This document shows positions 40,641 through 48,742 of a DNA stretch of 64,000 nucleotides, one piece after another. Below the pieces are notes generated by a model that saw only the letters and a list, made by a program, of their open reading frames with translations, searched no databases and was not told where the DNA came from. Numbering within the stretch: the first letter of the stretch is position 1; each line of letters opens with the position of its first letter. The stretch covers positions 1 through 64,000 of the forward strand of contig JAQVCW010000013.1 in assembly GCA_028689585.1 (NCBI GenBank). The letters are read 5' to 3'. Origin of the DNA: Lachnospiraceae bacterium. GTDB taxonomy: Bacteria > Bacillota > Clostridia > Lachnospirales > Lachnospiraceae. The position numbers and the translations under genes were made by a program.

Positions 40641-42938
40641 GTGAAAACATTAGTGATAGCGGAAAAACCCTCTGTGGGCCGTGACATTGCCCGGGTACTG
40701 GGGTGCAGCCAAAAAGGAAATGGCATGCTGGAAGGAAGAGAGTATGTGGTGACCTGGGCCCTGGGGCATCTGGTGACACTGGCGGATCCGGAGGATTATG
40801 ATAAGAAATATGTGAAATGGGATATGGAAACACTGCCGATGATGCCGGAGCGGATGAAGCTGGTGGTAATTCCTCAGACCGCAAAGCAGTTTGGCGTGGT
40901 GAAATCCCAGCTGTACCGGAAAGACGTGGGGGATATCGTCATCGCCACGGATGCGGGGAGAGAAGGAGAGCTGGTGGCACGCTGGATCCTGGATAAGACA
41001 GAATGCCGCAAGCCGATCCGCCGTCTGTGGATATCTTCGGTAACGGATAAGGCCATCAAAGAAGGCTTTGCACATCTGAAAAACGGACATGAATATGACA
41101 ACTTGTACCGGGCTGCTGTGGCGCGGGCGGAGGCCGACTGGCTGGTGGGCATGAACGGAACAAGGGCACTGACCTGTAAGCATAATGCCCAGCTTTCCTG
41201 CGGGCGTGTGCAGACTCCTACGCTGGCTATGATTGCCAGGCGGGAGGAGGAAATCCGTAAATTTCAGCCGCAGGAGTATTACGGGATTACGGTGCAGGCG
41301 GGCGGGATCCGCTGGACCTGGCGGGATGAGAAAAATAAAAGCTACCGGACATTTGAGAAGGATCGGGCGGAGCGGCTGGCAGACGGACTGAAAGCCGGCA
41401 CGCTGGAGATCGTATCGGTGGGCAGCAAGCCGAAAAAGACACCGGCTCCGGGCTTGTATGACCTGACCACACTCCAGCGGGAAGCGAATCAGAAATATGG
41501 TTTTTCGGCAAAGGAGACTTTGAATATCATGCAGCGCCTCTATGAAAATCATAAGGTGCTGACCTATCCGAGAACGGATTCCCGTTATATTGGAAGGGAT
41601 GTGGTACCAACATTGAAGGAACGGCTCAAAGCCTGCAGTGTTGGTCCTTACCGCAAGCTGGCGGGCTCTCTGATCAATAAGCCGCTGCAGACGGGCAGCA
41701 GTTTTGTGGATGATAAAAAAGTCAGTGATCATCATGCGATTATTCCTACGGAGCAGTTTGTACAGATGGAGCATATGACAAACGAAGAACGGAAAATATA
41801 TGATATGGTGGTGCGCAGATTTATCAGCGTATTGTATCCGCCTTTTGAGTATGAGCAGGTGACTATGGAAGCAAAAACCAGTGGAAATCAGGCAGCCCGG
41901 CAGCAGGAGACGGTTACGTTTTTGGCCAGCGGCAGAGTGGTAAAGAAGCTGGGCTGGAAAGAAGTGTACCAAATGGCAGCTTCCGAAGATGCCTGGAATG
42001 AGGACGAGGATGATCAGGACCGCTCCACCAGGGAAAATGCGGGACAGTATCTGGAGGAACAGACGCTGCCTTCAAAAAGGCAGGGTGAAAAAATAAAAAT
42101 GGAGCAGATCAGTCTGAATACCGGAAAGACAAAGCCGCCTGCATATTTTACCGAAGCGACTCTGCTTGGAGCCATGGAAAATCCGGTGCGCTATATGGAC
42201 ACCCGTGATAAACAGGCGGTAAAGACCATCGGAGAGACCGGGGGCCTGGGGACTGTGGCTACCAGAGCGGATATTATAGAAAAACTGTTCAACAGCTTTT
42301 TGATGGAAAAGAGAGGAAAAGAAATACATATTACCTCCAAAGCAAAGCAGCTTCTGGAGCTGGTACCGTCTGACCTTCGCAAGCCGGAGCTTACCGCTGA
42401 CTGGGAGGGAAAACTGGGAAATATCGCAAAGGGAAAGATGAAGCAGGAGGCATTTCTGGAAGAAATCAAAGATTATACCTGTGAAATCGTGGATGAAATC
42501 AAAAGCGGCCACGGAACCTTCCGGCACGATAACCTGACCAGCAAGATCTGCCCCAATTGCGGGAAACGGCTGCTGTCAGTGAACGGTAAGACCAGTAAAA
42601 TGCTGGTCTGTCAGGACAGGGAATGCGGCTACCGGGAAACGCTGTCCCGCACTACCAATGCACGCTGCCCCAAGTGTCATAAGCGGATGGAACTGATAAA
42701 GAAGAAGGGAACTGCCGGCCGGGAGGATACAGCAGCGGGAAAGGGAGCAGAGGATATCTTTGTCTGCGTCTGCGGGTACAAGGAGAAGCTGTCCGCATTC
42801 CAGAACCGCAGGGAAAAAGAAGGTGCTGGTGTCAACAAGCGGGATGTGGCGAACTATATGAAGCGGCAGCAGAACGAGGCAAAAGAGCCGGTGAATAATG
42901 CGTTTGCGCAGGCGCTGGCGGGGTTAAAATTAGAGTAA
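40641..42938 (+). CDS. topB: DNA topoisomerase III
   Basis: Type IA topoisomerase of 765 residues, decatenating DNA. Toprim domain LVIAEKPSVGRDIARVLG with TDAGREGELVARWI, catalytic Tyr309 in VLTYPRTDSRY, and GRVQTPTLAMI are present. Unlike the shortest TopB proteins it ends with two Cys4 zinc-ribbon units (CPNCGKRLLSVNG...CQDRECGYRE and CPKCHKRMEL...CVCGYKEKL). Start is taken as GTG 40641 (VKTLVIAEKP), with AGGAGG at 40623-40628; open frame upstream is unrelated and overlaps the MoxR gene. Confidence 0.93.
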   Translation: MKTLVIAEKPSVGRDIARVLGCSQKGNGMLEGREYVVTWALGHLVTLADPEDYDKKYVKWDMETLPMMPERMKLVVIPQTAKQFGVVKSQLYRKDVGDIVIATDAGREGELVARWILDKTECRKPIRRLWISSVTDKAIKEGFAHLKNGHEYDNLYRAAVARAEADWLVGMNGTRALTCKHNAQLSCGRVQTPTLAMIARREEEIRKFQPQEYYGITVQAGGIRWTWRDEKNKSYRTFEKDRAERLADGLKAGTLEIVSVGSKPKKTPAPGLYDLTTLQREANQKYGFSAKETLNIMQRLYENHKVLTYPRTDSRYIGRDVVPTLKERLKACSVGPYRKLAGSLINKPLQTGSSFVDDKKVSDHHAIIPTEQFVQMEHMTNEERKIYDMVVRRFISVLYPPFEYEQVTMEAKTSGNQAARQQETVTFLASGRVVKKLGWKEVYQMAASEDAWNEDEDDQDRSTRENAGQYLEEQTLPSKRQGEKIKMEQISLNTGKTKPPAYFTEATLLGAMENPVRYMDTRDKQAVKTIGETGGLGTVATRADIIEKLFNSFLMEKRGKEIHITSKAKQLLELVPSDLRKPELTADWEGKLGNIAKGKMKQEAFLEEIKDYTCEIVDEIKSGHGTFRHDNLTSKICPNCGKRLLSVNGKTSKMLVCQDRECGYRETLSRTTNARCPKCHKRMELIKKKGTAGREDTAAGKGAEDIFVCVCGYKEKLSAFQNRREKEGAGVNKRDVANYMKRQQNEAKEPVNNAFAQALAGLKLE

Positions 42939-43060
42939 GGTGTATCTTTTGAAAAGCAGGGAATGAAAGCGGAGCAACAGTTCGGTCCTGAGATAACAAC
43001 GGCTTTTCGGGCAGATGTGTATTATACGGAGAGAGAAACTGTTGCAAATGCAGAAAGAAA

Positions 43061-43090
43061 TTGACATTATTAAGTGGAAGATGCTATATT
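43061..43090 (+). promoter_or_regulatory. Promoter of the LacI-family regulator
   Basis: TTGACA (43061-43066), 18-base spacer, TATATT (43085-43090). Confidence 0.65.
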
Positions 43091-43125
43091 GTCTATAATT
43101 TCAGTAGGATGATAGGATAAAGTAT

Positions 43126-44145
43126 ATGACGTCAAGAGAATTTGCAAAGTTAATTGGTGTTTCACAGTCAACCGTGTCCAGAGCATTGAACAATAGCAGC
43201 CTTGTCACCCGGGAGAAGAGGGAATACATACTGCAGAAGGCAAAAGAGTATGATTTTGAGCTGAACAGTCAGGCTCAGAGTCTTCGTACAAGAAGGACTG
43301 GAACGATTGGTATTTTATTTCCGAAGCATTTTATCAGCATGAATGATAATCTGATGCTTGCACATATCTATGATTGCATTCAGCAGGAAATGAGTCAGTA
43401 TGATTATGATATTATGGTTATCTATTATGACCGCAGTGCAGATGATTTTTCCAGTTTCGAGCGTATTATCAGGAAAAAAAAGGTGGATGGATTTCTGGTT
43501 CTCAGAATGGAACTGTCAGACAACGAAATGGAACTGATACAAAAATATCATGTGCCGTGTGTGTTTATGATGAATGTCAATGCAAATATCAGAGATAATC
43601 TGAACTATTTCTTCTCAGACAGTTTTTATGGCGGATATTTAGCAGGAAAGTATTTTGGGAAATTTACGGACTATCGAAAAATATATATTACGGTGAATGA
43701 AGAAAAAGATGATGCTCGCAGGCGTTTTGAAGGATACCGCAGCGGATTGGAAGAGTGTGGATATATATTTAAAGATGAGGACATATTGAAGTGCAATATT
43801 AGTATTGAATCGGCCTGCAGATGTGTGGAGGGGTATATCGATAGACTGGCGGAAGAGAAAACAGCTATATTTACTTATAGCGATTTGGTTGCGATAGGGG
43901 CATTGCAGGCACTGGAAGAGGCTGCAATTTCCATACCGGGACATGCACAGCTGCTGGGGATGGATGATATACCGCTGATATCTTCGCTTCGTCCCAAAAT
44001 AAGTACGGTACATGTTGAAACAGAGGAAATTGTGCCAAAAGCCTGCAGCCATTTGATGGATTTGATAGAGAAGAAAGAGATTGTGCGGCGTGAATGGATT
44101 AAACCACGGCTTGTCATTCGTGATACTACATATCCGATTTCTTAA
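43126..44145 (+). CDS. LacI-family transcriptional regulator
   Basis: DNA-binding HTH at residues 3-22 (REFAKLIGVSQSTVSRALNN) with hinge region, followed by a periplasmic-binding-like effector domain (GTIGILFPKHF, DGFLVLRMEL, QLLGMDDIPLISSLRPKISTVH). 339 residues. It has its own promoter and a downstream terminator, and is followed by an operon whose promoter carries a perfect 18-bp palindrome with central CG, typical of LacI sites. Predicted repressor of the sulfate-ester uptake and sulfatase genes, with a sugar-like or sulfated ligand as inducer (inference). Confidence 0.92.
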   Translation: MTSREFAKLIGVSQSTVSRALNNSSLVTREKREYILQKAKEYDFELNSQAQSLRTRRTGTIGILFPKHFISMNDNLMLAHIYDCIQQEMSQYDYDIMVIYYDRSADDFSSFERIIRKKKVDGFLVLRMELSDNEMELIQKYHVPCVFMMNVNANIRDNLNYFFSDSFYGGYLAGKYFGKFTDYRKIYITVNEEKDDARRRFEGYRSGLEECGYIFKDEDILKCNISIESACRCVEGYIDRLAEEKTAIFTYSDLVAIGALQALEEAAISIPGHAQLLGMDDIPLISSLRPKISTVHVETEEIVPKACSHLMDLIEKKEIVRREWIKPRLVIRDTTYPIS

Positions 44146-44165
44146 AACGGAAAAATATGAACAAT

Positions 44166-44234
44166 AGCAAAAGCCTAACATAGAGAAAAGTGGTTCAGAA
44201 GAACGGCTCTCTGTATTAGGCTTTTGCTTTGTAT
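44166..44234 (+). terminator. Terminator after the LacI-family gene
   Basis: AGCAAAAGCCTAA (44166-44178) pairs with TTAGGCTTTTGCT (44216-44228), followed by TTGTATTT. Confidence 0.85.
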
Positions 44235-44311
44235 TTATTTAAAAATATATGCAATTTGCACAAAAAAAGAAAGGAAAAACAGTGAATAACAAACAAAAAT
44301 AATAAAGCTGG

Positions 44312-44340
44312 TTGACAAGAATAATGTTTGATGATATAAA
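44312..44340 (+). promoter_or_regulatory. Promoter of the sulfate-ester operon
   Basis: TTGACA (44312-44317), 17 bases, TATAAA (44335-44340). Confidence 0.8.
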
Positions 44341-44349
44341 TAAATTACA

Positions 44350-44367
44350 AATGAATACGTATTCATT
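44350..44367. promoter_or_regulatory. LacI-type operator
   Basis: Perfect 18-bp palindrome AATGAATACGTATTCATT with central CG, starting 10 bases after the -10 box, hence over the transcription start. Expected site of the regulator encoded at 43126. Confidence 0.75.
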
Positions 44368-44409
44368 AACTGATGCGAGAGAATTTATAATTTAAGGAGG
44401 ATTTTTTTT

Positions 44410-45450
44410 ATGAGGAAGATGACGGTATTGGCATTGAGTGTATGTATGGCATCGAGCCTGCTGGGTGGTGCTGCCATGGCAGAAGAATTGACATCATCAG
44501 GAGAGACTTTGATCGTAGGAAGTATGGCTAATTCAATAGGATTACCATTGGAATATGCGATTGAAAATGGGTTATTTGAAGAAGCAGGACTGGATGTAGA
44601 CATGCAGATCTTTGCAACCGGTGCACCTATTAATGAGGCGATGGCGGCAGGAGAACTGGATGTGGCAGTCAGTGGTATGGCTTCCGTATATGCATTGGCA
44701 ACAGGAATGTATACTTATATTGGAGATGGTGTTATTACCAGCGGTGGAGAGTGCATTTATGCCAGAGCCGACAGTGCATTTGCTCAGGCCGGTGCTGACG
44801 AAGCAGGAATAATCGGAAATGCAGAGGTATTGACGGGAGCTTCTATTCTTGGACCGCTGGCGACAACTGCTCATTACCAGGCTATTAAATATATGGAACA
44901 TTTTGAATTAACTTCGGAAGACTTCAGTATGGTTTCTATGGATTATGCGCAGGCATACCAGGCATTTGTAACGGGGGAGGGTGATTTGATTGCAATTAAA
45001 ATGCCTTTCTCAAACCAGCTGGAAGATGCCGGATATGTGAAAGTCTGTGATATGAATATGATTTTGGACAATCCGATTGTGGATACTATTTTTGTACAAA
45101 ATGATGTGGCCGAAGAACGAAGCGATGATCTGTCTCTGTTCCTGGAATGCTATTATAAGGCTTGTGAAGCATTAATGGCAGATGAAGAAGGAAGGAGAGA
45201 ACTGGCAGTTCGCTGGTATGGAGAGGAGGGAATTACTTACAGCGCATCTGATATGGATACTGAAATTGAAGTAAAGAATTATTATATAAGAGAAACGATT
45301 GACAGTGATAGTCCGCTTGGACAGTTTATGTTAGACATTGGCCAATTTTTTGTAGAACAGGATATGATTACTTCAGAGGACATTCCGAATGTAGAAGCAA
45401 GCATTGATCATTCTTTTGTGGAAAAGGTTAAGGCAAGAGCGGCAGAATAG
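44410..45450 (+). CDS. SsuA/TauA-type ABC substrate-binding protein
   Basis: Binding protein of the nitrate/sulfonate/taurine (NMT1-like) family: after the signal peptide comes LIVGSMANSIGLPLEYAIENGLFEEAGLDVDMQIFATGAPINEAMAAGELDVAVSGMAS, the classical N-lobe. The signal peptide ends AAMA-EE without a lipobox. 346 residues. AAGGAGG supports ATG 44410. First gene of the operator-controlled operon. ATGGGGCA/TGCCCCAT (45471-45478, 45505-45512) after the stop can form a 3' hairpin without T-run and may stabilise its mRNA. With sulfatases downstream, the ligand is probably an organic sulfate ester or a related sulfur compound (inference). Confidence 0.87.
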   Translation: MRKMTVLALSVCMASSLLGGAAMAEELTSSGETLIVGSMANSIGLPLEYAIENGLFEEAGLDVDMQIFATGAPINEAMAAGELDVAVSGMASVYALATGMYTYIGDGVITSGGECIYARADSAFAQAGADEAGIIGNAEVLTGASILGPLATTAHYQAIKYMEHFELTSEDFSMVSMDYAQAYQAFVTGEGDLIAIKMPFSNQLEDAGYVKVCDMNMILDNPIVDTIFVQNDVAEERSDDLSLFLECYYKACEALMADEEGRRELAVRWYGEEGITYSASDMDTEIEVKNYYIRETIDSDSPLGQFMLDIGQFFVEQDMITSEDIPNVEASIDHSFVEKVKARAAE

Positions 45451-45541
45451 GAACAGGAACGAAATATCAAATGGGGCATTTGCAGATTTGAAAAAATATG
45501 CGACTGCCCCATAAAACAAGGCAAAATATATTTCAAAAAAT

Positions 45542-45620
45542 TGTGTCAGGTTTTTCAGGAAAACCTGACATGCAGCGTCAGTGCATTTGCTGAAAGCAAA
45601 TTTAAGATGGGCTGATGTTC
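45542..45620 (+). repeat. Dispersed 5'-leader stem-loop element, copy H (two-hairpin form)
   Basis: First hairpin GTCAGGTTTT/GAAAACCTGAC has compensatory changes relative to GTCAAG/CTTGAC copies; then TGCAGC, CAGTGCAT, inner TTTGC/GCAAA, ATGGGCTG. It ends 13 nt before ATG 45634, or 19 before ATG 45640. Confidence 0.85.
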
Positions 45621-45633
45621 AAAAGGATGGGAC

Positions 45634-46425
45634 ATGGATATGAAAAAACAAAAAAATGTATTTTATCTCTGTATTTCAGTGATTTCTGTAGCAGCAGTGA
45701 TTGCCCTGTGGTACTTTTTAATTAATGTGATGCACTTGAAGTCTGAAACAGTGTTTCCAGGACCATTGAAAGTATTTTACACATTTTTGCAGAAACTGCA
45801 GACAAAAGCACCAGATGGTGCTACATTGCAGGCTCATTTATGGGCAAGTATCAAAGTAGCCGTGTTGGGATACGGATTGGGAGCACTTGTAGGGGTACCA
45901 CTTGGGATTGCCATGGCATGGAACAAATGGGTAGATCGTTTTGTAAGGCCTTTATTTGATTTGATCCGTCCAATTCCCGGTCTGGCCTGGATACCCATGT
46001 TTATCCTGCTGTTTGGTATTGGGATCACATCCAAGGCTCTGGTTATTTTCCTGGGGTCTCTAATTGCATGTGTGGTTAACAGCTATACCGGAATCCGGCA
46101 AACGAAGGAAACACATCTGTGGGTTGGAGATGTATTTGGAGCAACAAGTGGGCAAAAGCTGTTTCGAATTGCGATTCCCACAGCACTTCCCATGATTTTC
46201 ACAGGACTTCGTGTGGCTTTGGGAACGGCCTGGACCGCATTGGTAGCAGCGGAACTTCTGGCATCTACAAAGGGCCTTGGATATATGATACAGCAGGCAA
46301 GAGCAATTTCCAGGCCGGATATTATTATCGTAGGAATGCTGGCTATTGGTGCTGTTGGCGCGGTATTTGATGCAGTTCTTCATCTGGTGGAAATAAAGGT
46401 GGCAAAGGGGATGAATGCAAAATGA
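45634..46425 (+). CDS. SsuC/TauC-type ABC permease, first
   Basis: 263-residue permease with six membrane helices. The BPD_transp_1 core reads GVPLGIAMAWNKWVDRFVRPLFDLIRPIPGLAWIPMFILLFGIG, with the EAA loop around VGDVFGATSGQKLFRIAIPTALPMIFTGLR. AAAAGGATGGG lies upstream; ATG 45640 is an alternative that fits the spacing of other element-linked genes. Overlaps the second permease by four bases (ATGA). The two permeases differ throughout, so a heterodimeric pore is likely. Confidence 0.9.
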   Translation: MDMKKQKNVFYLCISVISVAAVIALWYFLINVMHLKSETVFPGPLKVFYTFLQKLQTKAPDGATLQAHLWASIKVAVLGYGLGALVGVPLGIAMAWNKWVDRFVRPLFDLIRPIPGLAWIPMFILLFGIGITSKALVIFLGSLIACVVNSYTGIRQTKETHLWVGDVFGATSGQKLFRIAIPTALPMIFTGLRVALGTAWTALVAAELLASTKGLGYMIQQARAISRPDIIIVGMLAIGAVGAVFDAVLHLVEIKVAKGMNAK

Positions 46426-47213
46426 TAAAAAAGAAAAATATTTCAGATAAAACTATAAATGTAGCCTGTGCCTGTATTTCTATTGGGGCATTTTTGTTTC
46501 TATGGTATTGGGGTACGGCTTTTACAAAGTTAGGCATGTTAATTCCAGGTCCGGTGGAAGTTCTGGAAACAGTGACTGCAGGTTTTTTTGGAAAAGTGGG
46601 ACGTCATAGTATTCTTGTTCATGTTGGCTACAGTATGATACGTGTAATGATTGGATTTATAGTTGGCTCGGTATTTGGTATTGTACTTGGGCTTTTGATG
46701 GGCTGGTATCGTATTGCTGAAGCAATTTTCAATCCCCTGTTTCGAATTATCCGTCCCATACCGCCGATTGCATGGATACCGATTTCTATTATCTGGTTTG
46801 GACTTGGCGAGAATGCAAAGATTTTTCTGATATTTTTAGCTTCTTTTTCAAATACGACTTTAAATTCAATGGCCGGAGCAAAAAACGTAGATCGGGAAGT
46901 AGTGAATGCAGCTAAAATGCTGGGGGCAAATGAGCGGCAGATATTTACCACCATTGTTCTGCCGGCGTCAGTGCCATCTATTTTTGCAGGCCTGCAGGTG
47001 GCGATTTCCAGCAGTTGGGCAACAGTACTGGCAGCAGAGATGGTCCGTTCTTCGGAAGGACTTGGGTGGATGATTGTGGCAGGTATGAATAATAATGATA
47101 TGCTTCAAATACTGTCCGGTATTGTTATGATTGGTGTTGTAGGTTTTATTCTTGCGATTATTATGAGAAAGGCTGAGGATATATTATGTCGATGGAACAA
47201 GAGCGGAAATTAA
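46422..47213 (+). CDS. SsuC/TauC-type ABC permease, second
   Basis: Paralogue of the preceding permease, also 263 residues: GIVLGLLMGWYRIAEAIFNPLFRIIRPIPPIAWIPISIIWFGLGENAKIFLI, and EAA loop NAAKMLGANERQIFTTIVLPASVPSIFAGLQ. Start codon overlaps the previous stop, and its own end overlaps the first ATPase by 28 bases, indicating tight coupling and equal stoichiometry with its partners. Confidence 0.9.
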   Translation: MIKKKNISDKTINVACACISIGAFLFLWYWGTAFTKLGMLIPGPVEVLETVTAGFFGKVGRHSILVHVGYSMIRVMIGFIVGSVFGIVLGLLMGWYRIAEAIFNPLFRIIRPIPPIAWIPISIIWFGLGENAKIFLIFLASFSNTTLNSMAGAKNVDREVVNAAKMLGANERQIFTTIVLPASVPSIFAGLQVAISSSWATVLAAEMVRSSEGLGWMIVAGMNNNDMLQILSGIVMIGVVGFILAIIMRKAEDILCRWNKSGN

Positions 47214-47968
47214 AAAACGGCAATTTGATAGAGTGCACTAATGTATGCAAGGCATTTGAGACACCAGAAGGAGAGTATCAGGTAGTAAAGGATTTTAATC
47301 TGGAAACCAGAGAAAATGAATTTCTTGTTCTATTTGGTCCTGGTCAGTGTGGAAAAACGACGATTATTAATATGATTGCAGGCTTTGAACGTGTCACCGG
47401 AGGAAGTATCAAATCGCAGGGAAAAGAAATCAGCAAGCCAGATCCAAGCAGAGGGGTGGTATTTCAGTCTACCGCATTATTTCCATGGATGACTACCATG
47501 GGAAATGTGGAATATGGTTTAAAAATGGCCGGTAATAAAAAAGCGGAAAGAGAAAAACGTGCACAGAAGTATATTGATCTTGTGGGGCTGCAGGGTTTTG
47601 AAAAGGCATTTCCGGTAAAACTTTCTGGTGGAATGAAACAGCGTGTGGGCATTGCCAGGGCATACTGCAATGAACCGGAGGTTATGTTGATGGATGAACC
47701 ATTTGGCGCGCTGGATGCACAGACCAGATATCTGATGCAGGAAGAACTGCAGCGCATCTGGGAGGCGGAAAAGAGAACGGTTATTTTTGTTACAAATAAT
47801 ATTGAAGAAGCACTTTACCTGGCAGACCGTATTTTGGTGCTGACAAATTGCCCTGCAACGGTGAAAAAAGAATATGTCATTGATCTGCCAAGGCCAAGGA
47901 ACCTGGTATCACCGGAATTTCTCGCTTTGCGAAAAGAGATTACGGGCATTATGGACAGCACATTATAG
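47186..47968 (+). CDS. SsuB/TauB-type ABC ATPase with Asn in place of the switch histidine
   Basis: ATPase of 260 residues. Walker A GPGQCGKTT (51-59), Q-loop VVFQSTALFPW, intact signature KLSGGMKQR (144-152), Walker B MLMDEP with Glu170. The switch position reads FVTNNIEEALY, so Asn203 replaces the histidine found in FVTHDIDEA of relatives. This ATP site should hydrolyse poorly, but its signature can complete the partner's site. Starts at ATG 47186 (alternative ATG 47192). It is followed 13 bases later by a second, different ATPase. Confidence 0.9.
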   Translation: MSMEQERKLKNGNLIECTNVCKAFETPEGEYQVVKDFNLETRENEFLVLFGPGQCGKTTIINMIAGFERVTGGSIKSQGKEISKPDPSRGVVFQSTALFPWMTTMGNVEYGLKMAGNKKAEREKRAQKYIDLVGLQGFEKAFPVKLSGGMKQRVGIARAYCNEPEVMLMDEPFGALDAQTRYLMQEELQRIWEAEKRTVIFVTNNIEEALYLADRILVLTNCPATVKKEYVIDLPRPRNLVSPEFLALRKEITGIMDSTL

Positions 47969-47981
47969 GAGTGATCTGAGA

Positions 47982-48725
47982 ATGGAAGAAAAAATAAAAG
48001 TTAAGGTAAACCACCTTACAAAAAAATTTGGAGATCTGCTTGTATTGGATGATATGTCATTCAACGTGACAGACGGAGATCTTCTTTGCGTTGTTGGTCC
48101 TACCGGATGCGGCAAAACAACGTTTTTGAATAGTCTTACAAAGATTTATGATATTACGGAAGGAGAAATATTGCTGAACGGTCAGCAGGTAAATCCTAAA
48201 AAACAGAATATTGCCTATATTTTTCAGGGCGATTCTACGATGCCATGGCTTACTGTTGAGGAAAATGTCAGGTTTGGACTTGATATTAAGGGACTTCCGG
48301 AAACAAAGAAAAAAGAACAGGTTGAAAAATATCTGGAAATTGTCGGTCTGACAAAATACAAAAATTATTATCCGAAACAGCTTTCCGCCAGCATGCTCCA
48401 GCGAGTCAGTATTGCAAGAGCATTTGCGACAGAGCCGGAACTCCTTTTGATGGATGAGCCCTATGGACAACTGGATATTGAACTTAGATTTAAACTGGAG
48501 GATGAACTGGTTAAATTATGGAAATTAACCAGAACTACTGTTTTATTTATTACGCATAATATAGAAGAAGCAGTTTACCTTGGAAATAAAATAATGATAT
48601 TAACAAATAAACCAACCACAGTAAAGAAAACAATCGTAAATGACTTGCCGCGTCCCAGAGATATAGCGGCACCGGAGTTTGTGAAACTCCGAAATCAGGT
48701 TACAGAACTGATTAAGTGGTGGTGA
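47982..48725 (+). CDS. SsuB/TauB-type ABC ATPase with degenerate signature motif
   Basis: ATPase of 247 residues. Walker A GPTGCGKTT (39-47), Q-loop YIFQGDSTMPW, Walker B LLMDEP with Glu159, and switch His192 in FITHNIEEAVY are intact. The signature is LSASMLQR (134-141) instead of LSGGMxQR, losing the glycine that contacts ATP in the partner. The defect is complementary to that of the preceding ATPase. ATG 47982 has AGGAGTGATCTGAG upstream; an earlier in-frame start lies inside the preceding gene. Confidence 0.9.
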   Translation: MEEKIKVKVNHLTKKFGDLLVLDDMSFNVTDGDLLCVVGPTGCGKTTFLNSLTKIYDITEGEILLNGQQVNPKKQNIAYIFQGDSTMPWLTVEENVRFGLDIKGLPETKKKEQVEKYLEIVGLTKYKNYYPKQLSASMLQRVSIARAFATEPELLLMDEPYGQLDIELRFKLEDELVKLWKLTRTTVLFITHNIEEAVYLGNKIMILTNKPTTVKKTIVNDLPRPRDIAAPEFVKLRNQVTELIKWW

Positions 48726-48742
48726 ACTATGAGGAGAACCGT

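Noticed and set aside
40650-41972. 440-codon frame on the minus strand
   Set aside because: Antisense to topoisomerase III with its Toprim and catalytic Tyr motifs; shadow frame.
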